From assembly GCA_963682055.1 (NCBI GenBank), contig OY821746.1, positions 19,023,992-19,087,991 on the forward strand: a stretch of DNA of 64,000 nucleotides, given 5' to 3'. Source of the DNA: Primula veris (taxonomy: Eukaryota > Streptophyta > Magnoliopsida > Ericales > Primulaceae). The notes under the pieces were generated by a model. That model was given only the letters and a program-made list of their open reading frames with translations, was not told the DNA's origin and made no database searches. Both the position numbers and the translations under genes were made by a program. Shown one piece after another: positions 38,091-50,164 of the stretch; positions within the stretch are counted from its first letter, which is position 1; every line of letters starts with the position of its first letter.

Positions 38091-39043
38091 GGCTAATACA
38101 AGCACAAAAGTGGTAGACGGAGAGGGAGAGGAAGACTTTGTGTGTGTGTGTTTGTGTGTGTTTTATTTAATTCACTTTGCTAAGTAGAAGTTCTTTTAAA
38201 CATGACTGATTGCCATTTCTTTTCTATTTCCTTTCTATTGCCGGCCAACTTAAAGCCGGCTAGTACCTTCGAAAGTTGAATAGATAAAAACATAAAGGGA
38301 ATATTTTTTTGAGTGAACAATGATTTTTAGAATAATGACTACCATATGGTGATCATTTTGAATTGGAGTTTGGAGATATGCGACTAACTTATTTTGCTGA
38401 CTCAATAGTCAATACCACAATTTCAGATTGTCTGAAATATAGTATACATAATTTAAAACAATTCCATGGCTACCAAATCATAAAATTCAAAAAATATTTG
38501 GAAAACATATTAGCACAACGTGTAGTATCTTTTTTGTGACATCAGACAGGGATTTAAATGACAACAGAAAAAGCTAAAAAATGATTGGATGAATGTAATT
38601 ACTACCTTGCCTAATCATGGTGAAATTTTCTTAACAAACAGCATATAGCACCCACAGATAAAATAAAATGCCGCCTACTAGGTAACTTGGCCTTTGTCCA
38701 GTGTCTGAAAATGATGGAAATACTGTTGTGTAGGCACTGCAAGTGAATGGTCACTTGGTTAGTACAGTTTTTATGTTTGACTTTACTTGCTTGTCCATTA
38801 AAAAGTCTCTTGACCTTTTGGATTAATTTGTATCCTTTTGTTGCCCCTAAATGAACTTGTTTGGTAAGTCAAAAATATATCACAAACTAGAATTATTTTA
38901 AAAAGTGAAAGGAAATAGACTTAGAAACTTAAATATTTCACTAATATTTGTTCTCTTGGTCAGCCTATTGAGAGGCTGTAACATCAAACTGTGGAAATAC
39001 AGAGATAAAGCTCTAAATTCGTTCCGAAGAGTTTCCTAGCCGA
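38091..39043. other. Kinase upstream region
   Basis: A GT-rich microsatellite (38139-38161), which reads CA-rich in the kinase leader or promoter, and AT-rich intergenic DNA. No gene recognised. Confidence 0.4.
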
Positions 39044-39053
39044 GACCTAAAAC

Positions 39054-39306
39054 AGGTTTATTATACTTTATTGCATATAAATATGGTCACTTTTTTCGTT
39101 TAGTACCACAAACTATGACTTTTTCCATTTAGTACCCTAAACTATTGAAACGTTAGCCATCTAATATCTCTTATTTTAACGGATTTTATCCAAAAAATAG
39201 TTAGGCCTGACGGAATTGTACTAAACTAAAAAAAACATAATTCACAGTTTGTGGTACTAAATAAAAAAAGTGCTCACACTTCAATATATTTAAGTATAAT
39301 AAACCT
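39054..39306. mobile_element. 253-bp MITE with 10-bp target duplication
   Basis: Termini AGGTTTATTATACTT and AAGTATAATAAACCT are perfect inverted repeats, and the pairing extends inward (gtttagtaccacaaact with agtttgtggtactaaa). The direct repeat GACCTAAAAC at 39044-39053 and 39307-39316 gives a target duplication of 9-10 bp, as in Mutator-like elements. No coding sequence. Confidence 0.82.
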
Positions 39307-39316
39307 GACCTAAAAC

Positions 39317-39970
39317 AAAACAAGTCTAGCCATGTTGGGAAACATTAGACCTAGGAGAACATATTTCTGTTAGATACATTTACATGCCTAATTTAGCCAC
39401 CTTGGATAGTATACCATTTCTGTATATTTAGTAATATCGCCAATTTCTTAATATTGCCAAGTTGTGTCGGGGATATTAAAAGATGGATGAGAGCTCTCCT
39501 CTCTTTACTAACAAGAGAGTATCTCGGAAAATTATCAAATCATACAAACTTTTAAATCTTAATTACAAAGTTTTGGGGTCTATGAGTTGATATGTGTGTT
39601 CGGTTAGATTATTTGAGTTTCGCATATTGCCGGATCGGAGCTATAGCCTAATTAATACTTTTGAAAATCAATTTTCAATTATAAGAGGAAAATGTTAAAG
39701 GGATGAATCAATTCAAATTGGAGGATTTTGTCACTAATCTTTTCAATTGAGAGGTGTTTATTATTCTTTATTTGGTAAATGGTTAGAATTATTTTAAGTT
39801 TTGTAGTTTGGAATATATTTTTGGCGATTTCAATTATATTTCATAAATAATGTGAGTTTTTATTTAACTTGAATTGTAATTTATGAATTTATCTATGCAT
39901 TTGCAAGAGTAAGGAGTTTTTTTCTTCTTATTTTTATGGGCCATCTCTCTCTATAAAATGAAAGCACTAT
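39317..39970. other. Intergenic, no gene recognised
   Basis: AT-rich, no structure noted. Confidence 0.4.
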
Positions 39971-40102
39971 CTTTACCCCTAATCCTAGCTGCCGATCGTC
40001 ATGGGATAGAGGTGATGCTTCGACGTCTCACTACCCCTTTACCCCTAACCCTAGCTGCCGCTCGTCATGGGATAGAGGTGATGCTTCGACGTCTCACTAC
40101 CC
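39971..40102. repeat. 66-bp tandem duplication
   Basis: Two units (39971-40036, 40037-40102) starting CTTTACCCCTAA and ending GACGTCTCACTACCC differ at only two sites. The flanking 40100-40330 is GC-richer than its surroundings (ttcttcccgac-type words), possibly part of an undefined element. Confidence 0.9.
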
Positions 40103-40109
40103 CATGACT

Positions 40110-42119
40110 TTATAACGTGGTACTCTTTTTACTTCCCGTACTTTTCTCCACTTTTCAACGGTGTTCTCCTTTTGTTTGAAATGAGTAAATCTAATACTTC
40201 CCGACTCTCCGATTCCGTGACTTATGGGTTGAAGTTCACAAGTTTAGATCTGTTAGATCAGATTTTGGTTTGTTGTGTCTCCACGGAGCTCCGCGAATTC
40301 TTTGCAACCAAACATATAGATTCGTTGCACCATTGAGTGAATGATCGAAACTTCCGTACAAACGAAAGTCAAAGTGAGATCCAGATTTTGATTCCAATCA
40401 AAGTGATGTTGTCATGATCGATGATCACAAAATTGTCAAAAACAGTCTTTTCGGCTACTACTAAATTTATTGAATACAAAACTTTCAAATTATCAACAAG
40501 ATCATCAATTGCTGCCATAAGACGTGAAAAACTTACAACAAGTTTCTGAAGTGCGTAGACAAACAGATAGAAGTCTGGCTTTTTTTTATTATTACTTCCT
40601 TAGCACTATAACCTTTTATTTCATCGAAATTTTCATTGTTTTGATTTGTAATAAGGCCGTGACGACCATTCATTATTAATAAAATAGTGGTTTTACCCAC
40701 CAATTTATATAAATAAAAGTAACGGGTTTTTCATTTGTTTAATGTTGTTGCTTAGACTTTCTAATAGGAGTATGATATACTTAATATTTTGATTTCATTA
40801 ATATTTGCATACAATTTGTTATGCACTTATCTACCCAGCATAACATAACAATCGGTACGCACATTTTACTTGTGCAAACCTATTAAAAAAAGATGAAAAT
40901 AAAAAAAAATTCTTCGCAAACGAGACTTTTAAACAGATATTGATCGGTATTCATATTTTTAATTGTGCATACCAATTGGTGTGTAGTGATACTAACATGT
41001 ATTTTGAACTGCACTGTTACACATTTTATGAAGTGCATACTTTCAGATATATACTTACTAAGCACAGACATGTAAGTATATAATTTAAAATTTTGAACTC
41101 ACTTCAAAAATATTATATTTTGGTGTGATGTGGTGTGGTGTATGAAAATGAAAGGTGGAGGGGTGTTTATATTGTGTAGGAAATGGGCTTGGATTTGGGC
41201 TTTTTCCCAATCGGTTGGAAGTTTATCTAATCGGTTAGATTTTGTCTAATCGGTTGAATTCTGCCGTTTTCGTCTAACGTGTTATGATTTTAAATCTTGA
41301 ATATCTCGTGAATTAAATATTATAGTTGTGAATTATCTTCTCTGAAATATTCTTCAAATACCGGATAACATCCTTCAACGTTCGATTCCCATTTTGGTAG
41401 GGTTTTAAATTATTTTTCAAGTCTTGAAAAACGTAGCTGTACCTTTCGATTTCTATACGATCTAACCGGTTGGTTAATAACCTAATCGGTTGGAATATGT
41501 TGTTTTCAGATTTACCAATTTTTTTCCAAGTATAGTTAATTATCTCAATTAATTTCTTAGTCACTGGTTGTACTTTATTAACGTTTATAGTTCATTTGTT
41601 GACCTTTACTTCTTTTATAATATGATCTAATTACCTGCAGTTATCTGAAATACACTTATTCAAATCATTAGTACTACGACAATTTATTATTTATCTACAA
41701 CTCTTATTTTGTTATTATCAAAACATAATTCAATATCGAAAAATTGAAGATTGCTTCAACATTTGAAGACTTGAATATTATAAATACATGTTTAGAATTT
41801 GATTTAAAATTAGGTACATGTTTAGAATTTGATTTAAAATTAGCACTTTTTACTTTTTGTTTACTTTTTGTGTTGGCTTGGCGTCAGCAAAAAATAATAC
41901 TATATAATAGATTATAGTTAGGTATTGAACCCCCTTATAGTCACAAACGTAATTTGGTTCCCATCTAAATCATTTAAAGATTGAACAAAAATAAATAAAT
42001 ATTTCAATGGTGAGTAAACCCCACCTTATATTTATAAATACGGTGGGAAATAAAATATATGAAGGAAATACCACATTAAAAGAGAAAAAAGAAAAACAAA
42101 CACATTGATGCAGTTACAA
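40110..42119. other. Intergenic; cluster of TAATCGGTTGG-like words
   Basis: The 83- and 62-codon readings here show no family signature. Between 41206 and 41500 the word (t)aatcggttgg recurs five times (41209, 41229, 41248, 41464 as aaccggttgg, and 41484). No gene called. Confidence 0.35.
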
Positions 42120-42555
42120 CACTACAAGAAAGATGACAGCCATCGATGGACAACAACGATTAAAAGGTCTGTCGCAAGTTTATCGACAGAATTTGGACGA
42201 AAGAATGTTGATTGGATGCACGTTACTTTTAGTGTTTTTTTACGACAAAAATGCAACTGAACAAACAACTCAAAGAAATAATAGCTGGTCGTTTTTTTTT
42301 TTTTTTACATTTGCTATTTTTTGGCGATAACATAGAAATGGATTAAAACGAGGACTTTCTAGAGGGTTGAAAAGTCAAAGAAAAGGCAAGGGAAATCTGT
42401 CGTATATTAGTTTTGGACCGACAAACTTTCCTCCTTGGTCCGTCATGAATAAATATTTAATTTTAGAGTTGTGACTTTAAAAATTTATCTACAGAATTAG
42501 TTGTTATTCTGTTGTCAAAATTTATCGTCATAAATGAACTTTATCTTTAATAGTG
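42120..42555. mobile_element. Probable CACTA-like non-autonomous element, right end eroded
   Basis: The left end CACTACAAGAAAG is the canonical plant CACTA terminus. The right end ...ctttaatagtg matches only in part and no target duplication was found. Inside, cgacagaatttgg and tttatctacagaatt words are complementary in style to other CACTA MITEs. Confidence 0.5.
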
Positions 42556-42631
42556 TACCATATTTATAAAAAAAAATCCCTTTTTGTTGTTGGAGAAAAG
42601 TTTTGATTTATCTTGATACATATACTTAGTT

Positions 42632-45600
42632 GAGAAAATTAAGGATTGGTCCACGAAAACAAAAGTATTTAAGGATTGGTCCAGCTATAAAATTTATTTA
42701 AGGATTGGTCCATCATTTCTGAAACTAATTAAGGATTGGTCCATTTCCACTAATTAACAAATAAAAATAAAAAAAATCCGAAAAAATAAAAAAATTCCAG
42801 AAAATAAAAATGCAAAAATGAAAAAATAAAAAAAATATGAAAAAATAAAAAAAAATAAATAAAAGAGGCAAAACCCCGAAAAAACACGATTTTTTTTTTA
42901 AAAATCTCAAACAATCAAAAAAAAATCCCAAAAAATCAACAAAAATCTAAAATTAACAAAAATCCGAAAACGCAAAAAAAAAAACAGTTCAGACTGTTTT
43001 TAAAATAGTTCAGATTGTTTTTAAAATAGTTCAGTCTGTTTTTAAAATGACTTAAAAAAAGTTCAGACTGTTGTTATTAAAAAAGAAAGTTCAGACTGTT
43101 TAAAAAAAAACAGTTCGGACTGTTTTTAAAAAAAAACAGTTCGGACTGTTTTGAAAAAAAACAGTTCGGACTGTTTTGAAAAAAAAAAAAACAGTTCGGA
43201 CTGTTTTTAAAAAAAAAACAGTTCGGACTGTTTTTAAAAAAAAAAAGTTCGCACTGTTTTGAAAAAAAAACAGTTCGCACTGTTTTAAAAAAAAACAGTT
43301 CGCACTGTTTTAAAAAAAAAACAGTTCGCACTGTTTTAAAAAAAAAACAGTTCGCACTGTTTTAAAAAAAAAACAGTTCGGACTGTTTTAAAAAAAAAAA
43401 AGTTCGGACTGTTTTTAAAAAAAAAAAAGTTCGGACTGTTTTTTAAAAAAAAGTTCGGACTGTTTTTAAAAAAAACAGTCCGGACTGTTTTAAAAAATAA
43501 CAGTCCGGACTGTTTTAACTGTTTTTAAAAAAAAACAGTCCGGACTGTTTTAAAAAAAAAACAGTCCGGACTGTTTTAAAAAAAAACAGTCCGGACTGTT
43601 TAAAAAAAACAGTTCAGACTGTTTTTAAAATGACTTAAAAATAGTTCAGACTGTTTTTAAAAAAAAAAAAGTTCAGACTGTTTTTTTTTAAAAAAAAGTT
43701 CAGACTGTTTTTAAAAAAAACCAGTTCAGACTGTTTTAAAAAAAACAGTTCGGACTGTTTTAAAAAAAAACAGTCCGGACTGTTTGAACAAAAAAAACAG
43801 TCCGGACTGTTTTAAAAAATAACAGTCCGGACTGTTTTAATTGTTTTTAAAAAAAAGCAGTCCGGACTGTTTTTAAAAAAAACAGTCCGGACTGCTTTAA
43901 AAAAAAAACAGTGCGGACTGTTTTAAAAAAAACAGTGCGGACTGTTTTAAAAAAAACAGTGCGGACTGTTTTAAAAAAAACAGTTCAGACTGTTTTTAAA
44001 ATAGTTCGGACTGTTTTTAAAATGACTTAAAAATAGTTCAGACTGTTTTTAAAAAAAAACAGTTCAGACTGTTTTTTTAAAAAAAAAGTTCAGACTGTTT
44101 TGAAAAAAAAAAGTTCGGACTGTTTTGAAAAAAAAACAGTTCGGACTGTTTTGAAAAAAAAAACAGTTCGGACTGTTTTGAAAAAAAAACAGTTCGGACT
44201 GTTTTGAAAAAAAAACAGTTCGGACTGTTTTAAAAAAAAACAGTTCGGACTGTTTTAAAAAAAAAACAGTTCGGACTGTTTTTCAAAAAAAACAGTTCGG
44301 ACTGTTTTGAAAAAAAACAGTTCGGACTGTTTTGAAAAAAAACAGTTCGGACTGTTTTGAAAAAAAAAACAGTTCGGACTGTTTTAAAAAAAAAACAGTT
44401 CGGACTGTTTTTTAAAAAAAAAAGTTCGCACTGTTTTGAAAAAAAACAGTTCGCACTGTTTTAAAAAAAAAACAGTTCGCACTGTTTTAAAAAAAAAAAA
44501 ACAGTTCGCACTGTTTTAAAAAAAAACAGTTCGCACTGTTTAAAAAAAAAAACAGTTCGGACTGTTTTAAAAAAAAAAGTTCGGACTGTTTTAAAAAAAA
44601 AAAAGTTCGGACTGTTTTTAAAAAAAACAGTCCGGACTGTTTTAAAAAATAACAGTCCGGACTGTTTTAACTGTTTTTAAAAAAAAACAGTCCGGACTGT
44701 TTTAAAAAAAAAACAGTCCGGACTGTTTTAAAAAAAAACAGTCCGGAATGTTTTTAAAATGACTTAAAAATAGTTCAGACTGTTTTTAAAAAAAAAAGTT
44801 CAGACTGTTTTTTTTTTAAAAAAAGTTCAGACTGTTTTTAAAAAAAACCAGTTCAGACTGTTTTAAAAAAAAACAGTCCGGACTGTTTTAAAAAATAACA
44901 GTCCGGACTGTTTTAACTGTTTTTAAAAAAAAGCAGTCCGGACTGTTTTTAAAAAAAACAGTCCGGACTGCTTTAAAAAAAAACAGTGCGGACTGTTTTA
45001 AAAAAAACAGTGCGGACTGTTTTTAAAATAGTTCGGACTGTTTTTAAAATGACATAAAAATAGATCAGACTGTTTTTTAAAAAAAACAGTTCAGACTGTT
45101 TTTTTAAAAAAAAAGTTCTGACTGTTTTGAAAAAAAAAAGTTCAGACTGTTTTGAAAAAAAAAGTTCTGACTGTTTTGAAAAAACAACAGTGCGGACTGT
45201 TTTGAAAAAAAAAACAGTTCGGACTGTTTTGAAAAATAAAACAGTTCGGACTGTTTTGAAAAAAAACAGTTCGGACTGTTTTGAAAAAAAAACTGTTCGG
45301 ACTGTTTTAAAAAAAAACAGTTCGGACTGTTTTAAAAAAAAAACAGTTCGGACTGTTTTAAAAAAAAAACAGTTCGGACTGTTTTGAAAAAAAACAGTTC
45401 GGACTGTTTTGAAAAAAAACAGTTCGGACTGTTTTGAAAAAAAAAACAGTTCGGACTGTTTTGAAAAATAAAACAGTTCGGACTGTTTTGAAAAAAAAAA
45501 CAGTTCGGACTGTTTTTAAAAAAAAAAAGTTCGCACTGTTTTGAAAAAAAAACAGTTCGCACTGTTTTAAAAAAAAAACAATTCGCACTGTTTTAAAAAA

Positions 45601-48546
45601 AAACAGTTCGCACTGTTTTAAAAAAAAAACAGTTCGGACTGTTTTAAAAAAAAAAGTTCGGACTGTTTTAAAAAAAAAAAAGTTCGGACTGTTTTTAATA
45701 AAAACAGTCCGGACTGTTTTAACTGTTTTTAAAAAAAAACAGTCCGGACTGTTTTAAAAAAAAACAGTCCGGACTGTTTAAAAAAAAACAGTTCCGACTG
45801 TTTTTAAAATGACTTAAAAATAGTTCAGACTGTTTTTAAAAAAAACCAGTTCAAACTGTTTTAAAAAAAACAGTTCGGACTGTTTTTAAAAAAAACAGTC
45901 CGGACTGTTTTTAAAAAAAACAGTCCGGACTGTTTTAAAAAAAAAACAGTCCGGACTGTTTGAACAAAAAAAACAGTCCGGACTGTTTTAAAAAATAACA
46001 GTCCGGACTGTTTTAACTGTTTTTAAAAAAAATTGTCCGGACTGCTTTAAAAAAAAAACAGTGCGGACTGTTTTAAAAAAAACAATGCGGACTGTTTTAA
46101 AAAAAACAGTTCAGACTGTTTTTAAAATAGTTCGGACTGTTTTTAAAATGACTTAAAAATAGTTCAGACTGTTTTTAAAAAAAAACAGTTCAGACTGTTT
46201 TTTTTAAAAAAAAGTTCAGACTGTTTTGAAAAAAAAACAGTTCGGACTGTTTTGAAAAAAAAAGTTCGGACTGTTTTGAAAAAAAAACAGTTCGGACTGT
46301 TTTAAAAAAAAAACAGTGCGGACTGTTTTAAAAAAAAACAGTCCGGACTGTTTTAAAAAAAAAACAGTCCGGACTGTTTTAAAAAAAAAGCCAGTCCGGA
46401 CTGTTTTAAAAAAAAAAAAACAGTCCGGACTGTTTTTAAAAAAAAACAGTGCGGACTGTTTTAAAAAAAACAGTGCGGTCCGGGCTGTTTTAAAAAAAAA
46501 AAACAGTGCGGACTGTTTTAAAAAAAAAAAACAGTCCGGACTATTTTAAAAAAAAAAAACAGTCTGGACTGTTTTTAAAAATAAAACAGTGCGGACTGTT
46601 TTAAAAAAAACAGTCCGGACTGTTTTAAAAAAAACAGTGCGGTCCGGGCTGTTTTAAAAAAAAAAAGTGCGGTCCGGGCTGTTTTAAAAAAAAACAGTGC
46701 GGACTGTTTTTTAAAAAAAACAGTTCGCACTGTTTTAAAAAAATAAACAGTCCGGACTGTTTTAAAAAAAAACAGTCCGGACTGTTTTAACAAAAAAAAC
46801 AGTCCGGACTATTTTAAAAAATAACAGTCCGGACTGTTTTAAAAAATAAAAGTCCGGACTGTTTTAACTGTTTTTAAAAAAAAACAGTCCGGACTGTTTT
46901 TAAAAAAAAACAGTCCGGACTGCTTTAAAAAAAAATAGTGCGGACTGTTTTAAAAAAAAACAGTTCAGACTGTTTAAAAAAAACAGTTCAGACTGTTTTT
47001 TTAAAAAAAAAGTTCGGACTGTTTTGAAAAAAAACAGTTCGGACTGTTTTTAAAAAAAACAGTTCGGACTGTTTTAAAAAAAAACAGTTCGGACTGTTTT
47101 AAAAAAAAAAACAGTCCGGACTGTTTTAAAAAAAAAAAACAGTCCGGACTGTTTTAAAAAAAAAAAACAGTCCGGACTGTTTTAAAAAAAACAGTGCGGT
47201 CCGGGCTGTTTTAAAAAAAAACAGTGCGGACTGTTTTTAAAAAAAAACAGTCCGGACTGTTTAAAAAAAAAAAACAGTTCGCACTGTTTAAAAAAAAAAA
47301 CAGTTCGCACTGTTTTAAAAAAAAAAAACAGTTCGCACTGTTTTAAAAAAAAACAGTCCGGACTGTTTTAAATAAAAAATAACAGTCCGGACTGTTTTAA
47401 CTGTTTTTAAAAAAAAACAGTCCGGACTGTTTTTAAAAAAAACAGTCCGGACTGCTTTAAAAAAAAACAGTGCGGACTGTTTTAAAAAAAACAGTGCGGA
47501 ATGTTTTAAAAAAAACAGTCCGGACTGTTTTAAAAAAAACAGTTCCGACTGTTTAAAAAAAACAGTTCAGACTGTTTTTAAAATAGTTCAGACTGTTTTT
47601 AAAATGACTTAAAAATAGTTCAGACTGTTTTTAAAAAAAAAAACAGTTCAGACTGTTTTTAAAAAAAAAACAGTTCAGACTGTTTTTTAAAAAAATAAGT
47701 TCAGACTGTTTTGAAAAAAAACAGTTCAGACTGTTTTGAAAAAAAAACAGTTCGGACTGTTTTGAATAAAAAACAGTTCGGACTGTTTTGAATAAAAAAC
47801 AGTTCGGACTGTTTTAAAAAAAAACAGTTCGGACTGTTTTAAAAAAAAAACTGTCCGGACTGTTTTAAAAAAAAAACAGACCGGACTGTTTTAAAAAAAA
47901 AACAGTCCGGACTGTTTTTAAAAAAAAACAGTGCGGACTGTTTTAAAAAAAACAGTGCGGTCCGCGCTGTTTTAAAAAAAACAGGGCGGACTGTTTTTTA
48001 AAAAAAACAATGGGGACTGTTTTTAAAAAAAACAGTCCGGAATGTTTAAAAAAAAACAGTGGGGACTGTTTTTAAAAAAAAACAGTTCAGACTGTTTTTA
48101 AAATGACTTAAAAAAGTTTAGACTGTTTTTGGTTCAGACTGTTTTTGGTTCAGACTGTTTTTAAAATGACTTAAAATGGTTCAGACTGTTTTTAAAATGA
48201 TTTAAAATAGTTCAGACTGTTTTTTTTTTTTTTTTGCGTTTTTGGATTTTTGTTGATTTTAGATTTTTGTTGATTTTATGAGATTTTTTTTTTATTTTTT
48301 GGGATTTTTAAAAAAAAAAATCATATTTTTTCGGGGTTTTGCCTCTTTTAATTTTTTTTGCATTTTTTCATATTTTTTTTATTTTTGCATTTTTGTATTT
48401 TTATTTTCTGGAATTTTTTTATTTTTTTTGATTTTTTACATTTTTATTGGTTAGTTAGGGAAAATGGACCAATACTTAATTAGTTTCAATTTCATGGACC
48501 AATACTTAAATATTTTTGTTTTCATGGATCAATCCAAAATTTACCC
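42632..48546. mobile_element. 5.9-kb inverted-end element filled by a palindromic minisatellite
   Basis: The left end, gagaaaattaaggattggtcc, and the right end read inward, gggtaaattttggattgatcc, align with few mismatches. The arms remain complementary for about 330 bp (ggtccatttccactaattaac against its inverse near 48450; aaaagaggcaaaaccccgaa against ttcggggttttgcctctttt). The left arm holds four spaced aaggattggtcc words, the right arm three inverse ones. The interior is the minisatellite described separately. No target duplication was found at these borders, and there is no coding region. The superfamily is not settled; foldback or Mutator-like are possible. Confidence 0.75.
42982..48222. 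repeat. Palindromic minisatellite, about 23-bp unit, roughly 200 or more copies
   Basis: Each unit is an A tract, a 12-bp core and a T tract. The core is CAGTCCGGACTG (perfect palindrome) or a variant: CAGTTCGGACTG, CAGTTCGCACTG, CAGTGCGGACTG, AGTTCAGACTG. With flanks, AAAACAGTCCGGACTGTTTT is a 20-bp palindrome, so both strands read alike. Variants come in blocks, not at random. Short readings on both strands (KTVRTVLKK, KNSPNCFF) are by-products. It is not CRISPR: there are no unique spacers. Confidence 0.95.
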
Positions 48547-48549
48547 CGA

Positions 48550-49257
48550 ATAACGTGTGTTTATTATTTTAATTACAATAGTTCAATGTTTTCCGTAAAG
48601 AGCTTTTAAGTTGTAACGTCCTGTTATCAGTACTATTCTTAGATGGAAACTGATAAAATAATCGGTTACTTTACATGTGTCAATCAGAAAGGGGGTAAAA
48701 AAAACATATTCTCTGAAATAAATTTAAAAAAATTCGAAATTAATTAATAACTGATTGGAAGTATGTAACCAACCACTACACACATACATATCTGCCTAAT
48801 TGAAAACTAACATTCATTATAAAAAAAATAATTGGTTTTCCCCCTCCTATATCTCTCTGCATTTTACAGGTATACAATCTATAAAATATTTCTTTCTTTC
48901 TTTATAAACAGTTATTTTTTGTTAGGTCTGTTAATAATAATTTATATTGTTTTGTTAAGATTTGAAATTTGACATCGGTTCGAGATCACACACGCATCAT
49001 GTGGGCATCTTTCTCTAATACACTAAATATAAATGATATCACTTACTCAACATAAAAAAAAAAAAAAAAAAAACTCATATCTTTTATTTATTTTTTTCAA
49101 ACCGCACCTATAATGGTCCAAACTCCTACTTTGTGACAGACAATAAGTATGGAAAAGAAAAACCTACTTCACAAAAACATTTGCAATTACTAATCATAAC
49201 TTTCCAGTGAATTTCAAGCTTAATTTTAAAAAATGGAATAAAAGGATGAGAGGTAAA

Positions 49258-49288
<31 letters not shown>

Positions 49289-49480
49289 GATGTCTAAATT
49301 GATGTCTAATTTGATGTTCATATAACATTTTCCTATATATATATATATATATATATAATACTTTTTAATTATTTCCTGTTTATAAGGTGGAATTTCAAAC
49401 TTTAAATGACAAGTTAATTTTGGACTATAATATTTGTGGGTAATCCCAATTTTGGAATAACTTAGATAAAGTAGTTAAAA
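48550..49480. other. Intergenic with TA microsatellites
   Basis: TA runs at 49261-49289 and 49334-49359. A ggttcgagatc word near 48980 recalls a polymerase III B box but nothing supports it. No gene. Confidence 0.4.
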
Positions 49481-49486
49481 AACCAC

Positions 49487-50150
49487 TCACTCCGTCCCAT
49501 AAAAATAGTCGAGTTAGGATTTTCATGTGATTTAGAAAAGTTGGTTCACGTAGTTAAAAAGTTATGTTATCCACAATTGCCTCTCATTTACTTTTTGAGA
49601 AAAAAACTATTTAGTATTATGTACTATTAAATTTTACCAATTTAGTAGACAAGCTTAATTATCCACAGTTGCCTCTTATTTACTTTTCGAGAAAAAAAAC
49701 TATTTAGTATTTTGTACTATTTATTTTTACTAATTCAGTAGCGAGCATTAAAAATCTACTAATTTATTTTCGGCCAATTAGGGGAGTCTTGTTTAACAAA
49801 ACACGTTCTCTCACCTAGCACATAATGCATGCAATTGCATCAATATGCATAAAAGATATATCTCCAAATATGAGATATAGTGACGCAAATTCGTTGACTT
49901 ATATCGTTAGTACCTTAATTGAACTAAAATAGATACATTGGGAGTTAAGTTGATAAAACTTAAAGGTTGAGTAGTGAACAAATTTTCTCTGTTAATTTTC
50001 TTTTGATTCATCATTTTCCTTGCATGGTGGACGTCTTAGTTCTGAGTCTAGATTTGAAGGAGAAATTGGATAAAATTTAATATTTGAGGCTGATGGACGG
50101 ACCTGGCTATTTAATTGTTTTGATTGTTCATGATCCATTAGATGTTCCCA
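49487..50150. other. Intergenic; unpaired Stowaway-like end
   Basis: ctcactccgtcccataaaaa at 49487-49506 resembles a Stowaway terminus, but no inverted partner was found within several hundred bases. The segment ttatccacaattgcctctca recurs once in diverged form about 100 bp on. Confidence 0.35.
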
Positions 50151-50164
50151 ACTTGTGTCATTTG

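Noticed and set aside
42982..48222. Minisatellite as a CRISPR array or as coding sequence
   Set aside because: There are no unique spacers and the host is a plant. The readings on both strands (KTVRTVLKK, NSPNCFFF) are translations of the repeat and shift with A-tract length.
49487..49760. Complete Stowaway MITE
   Set aside because: Only one terminus is visible; no inverted partner or second TA border was found.
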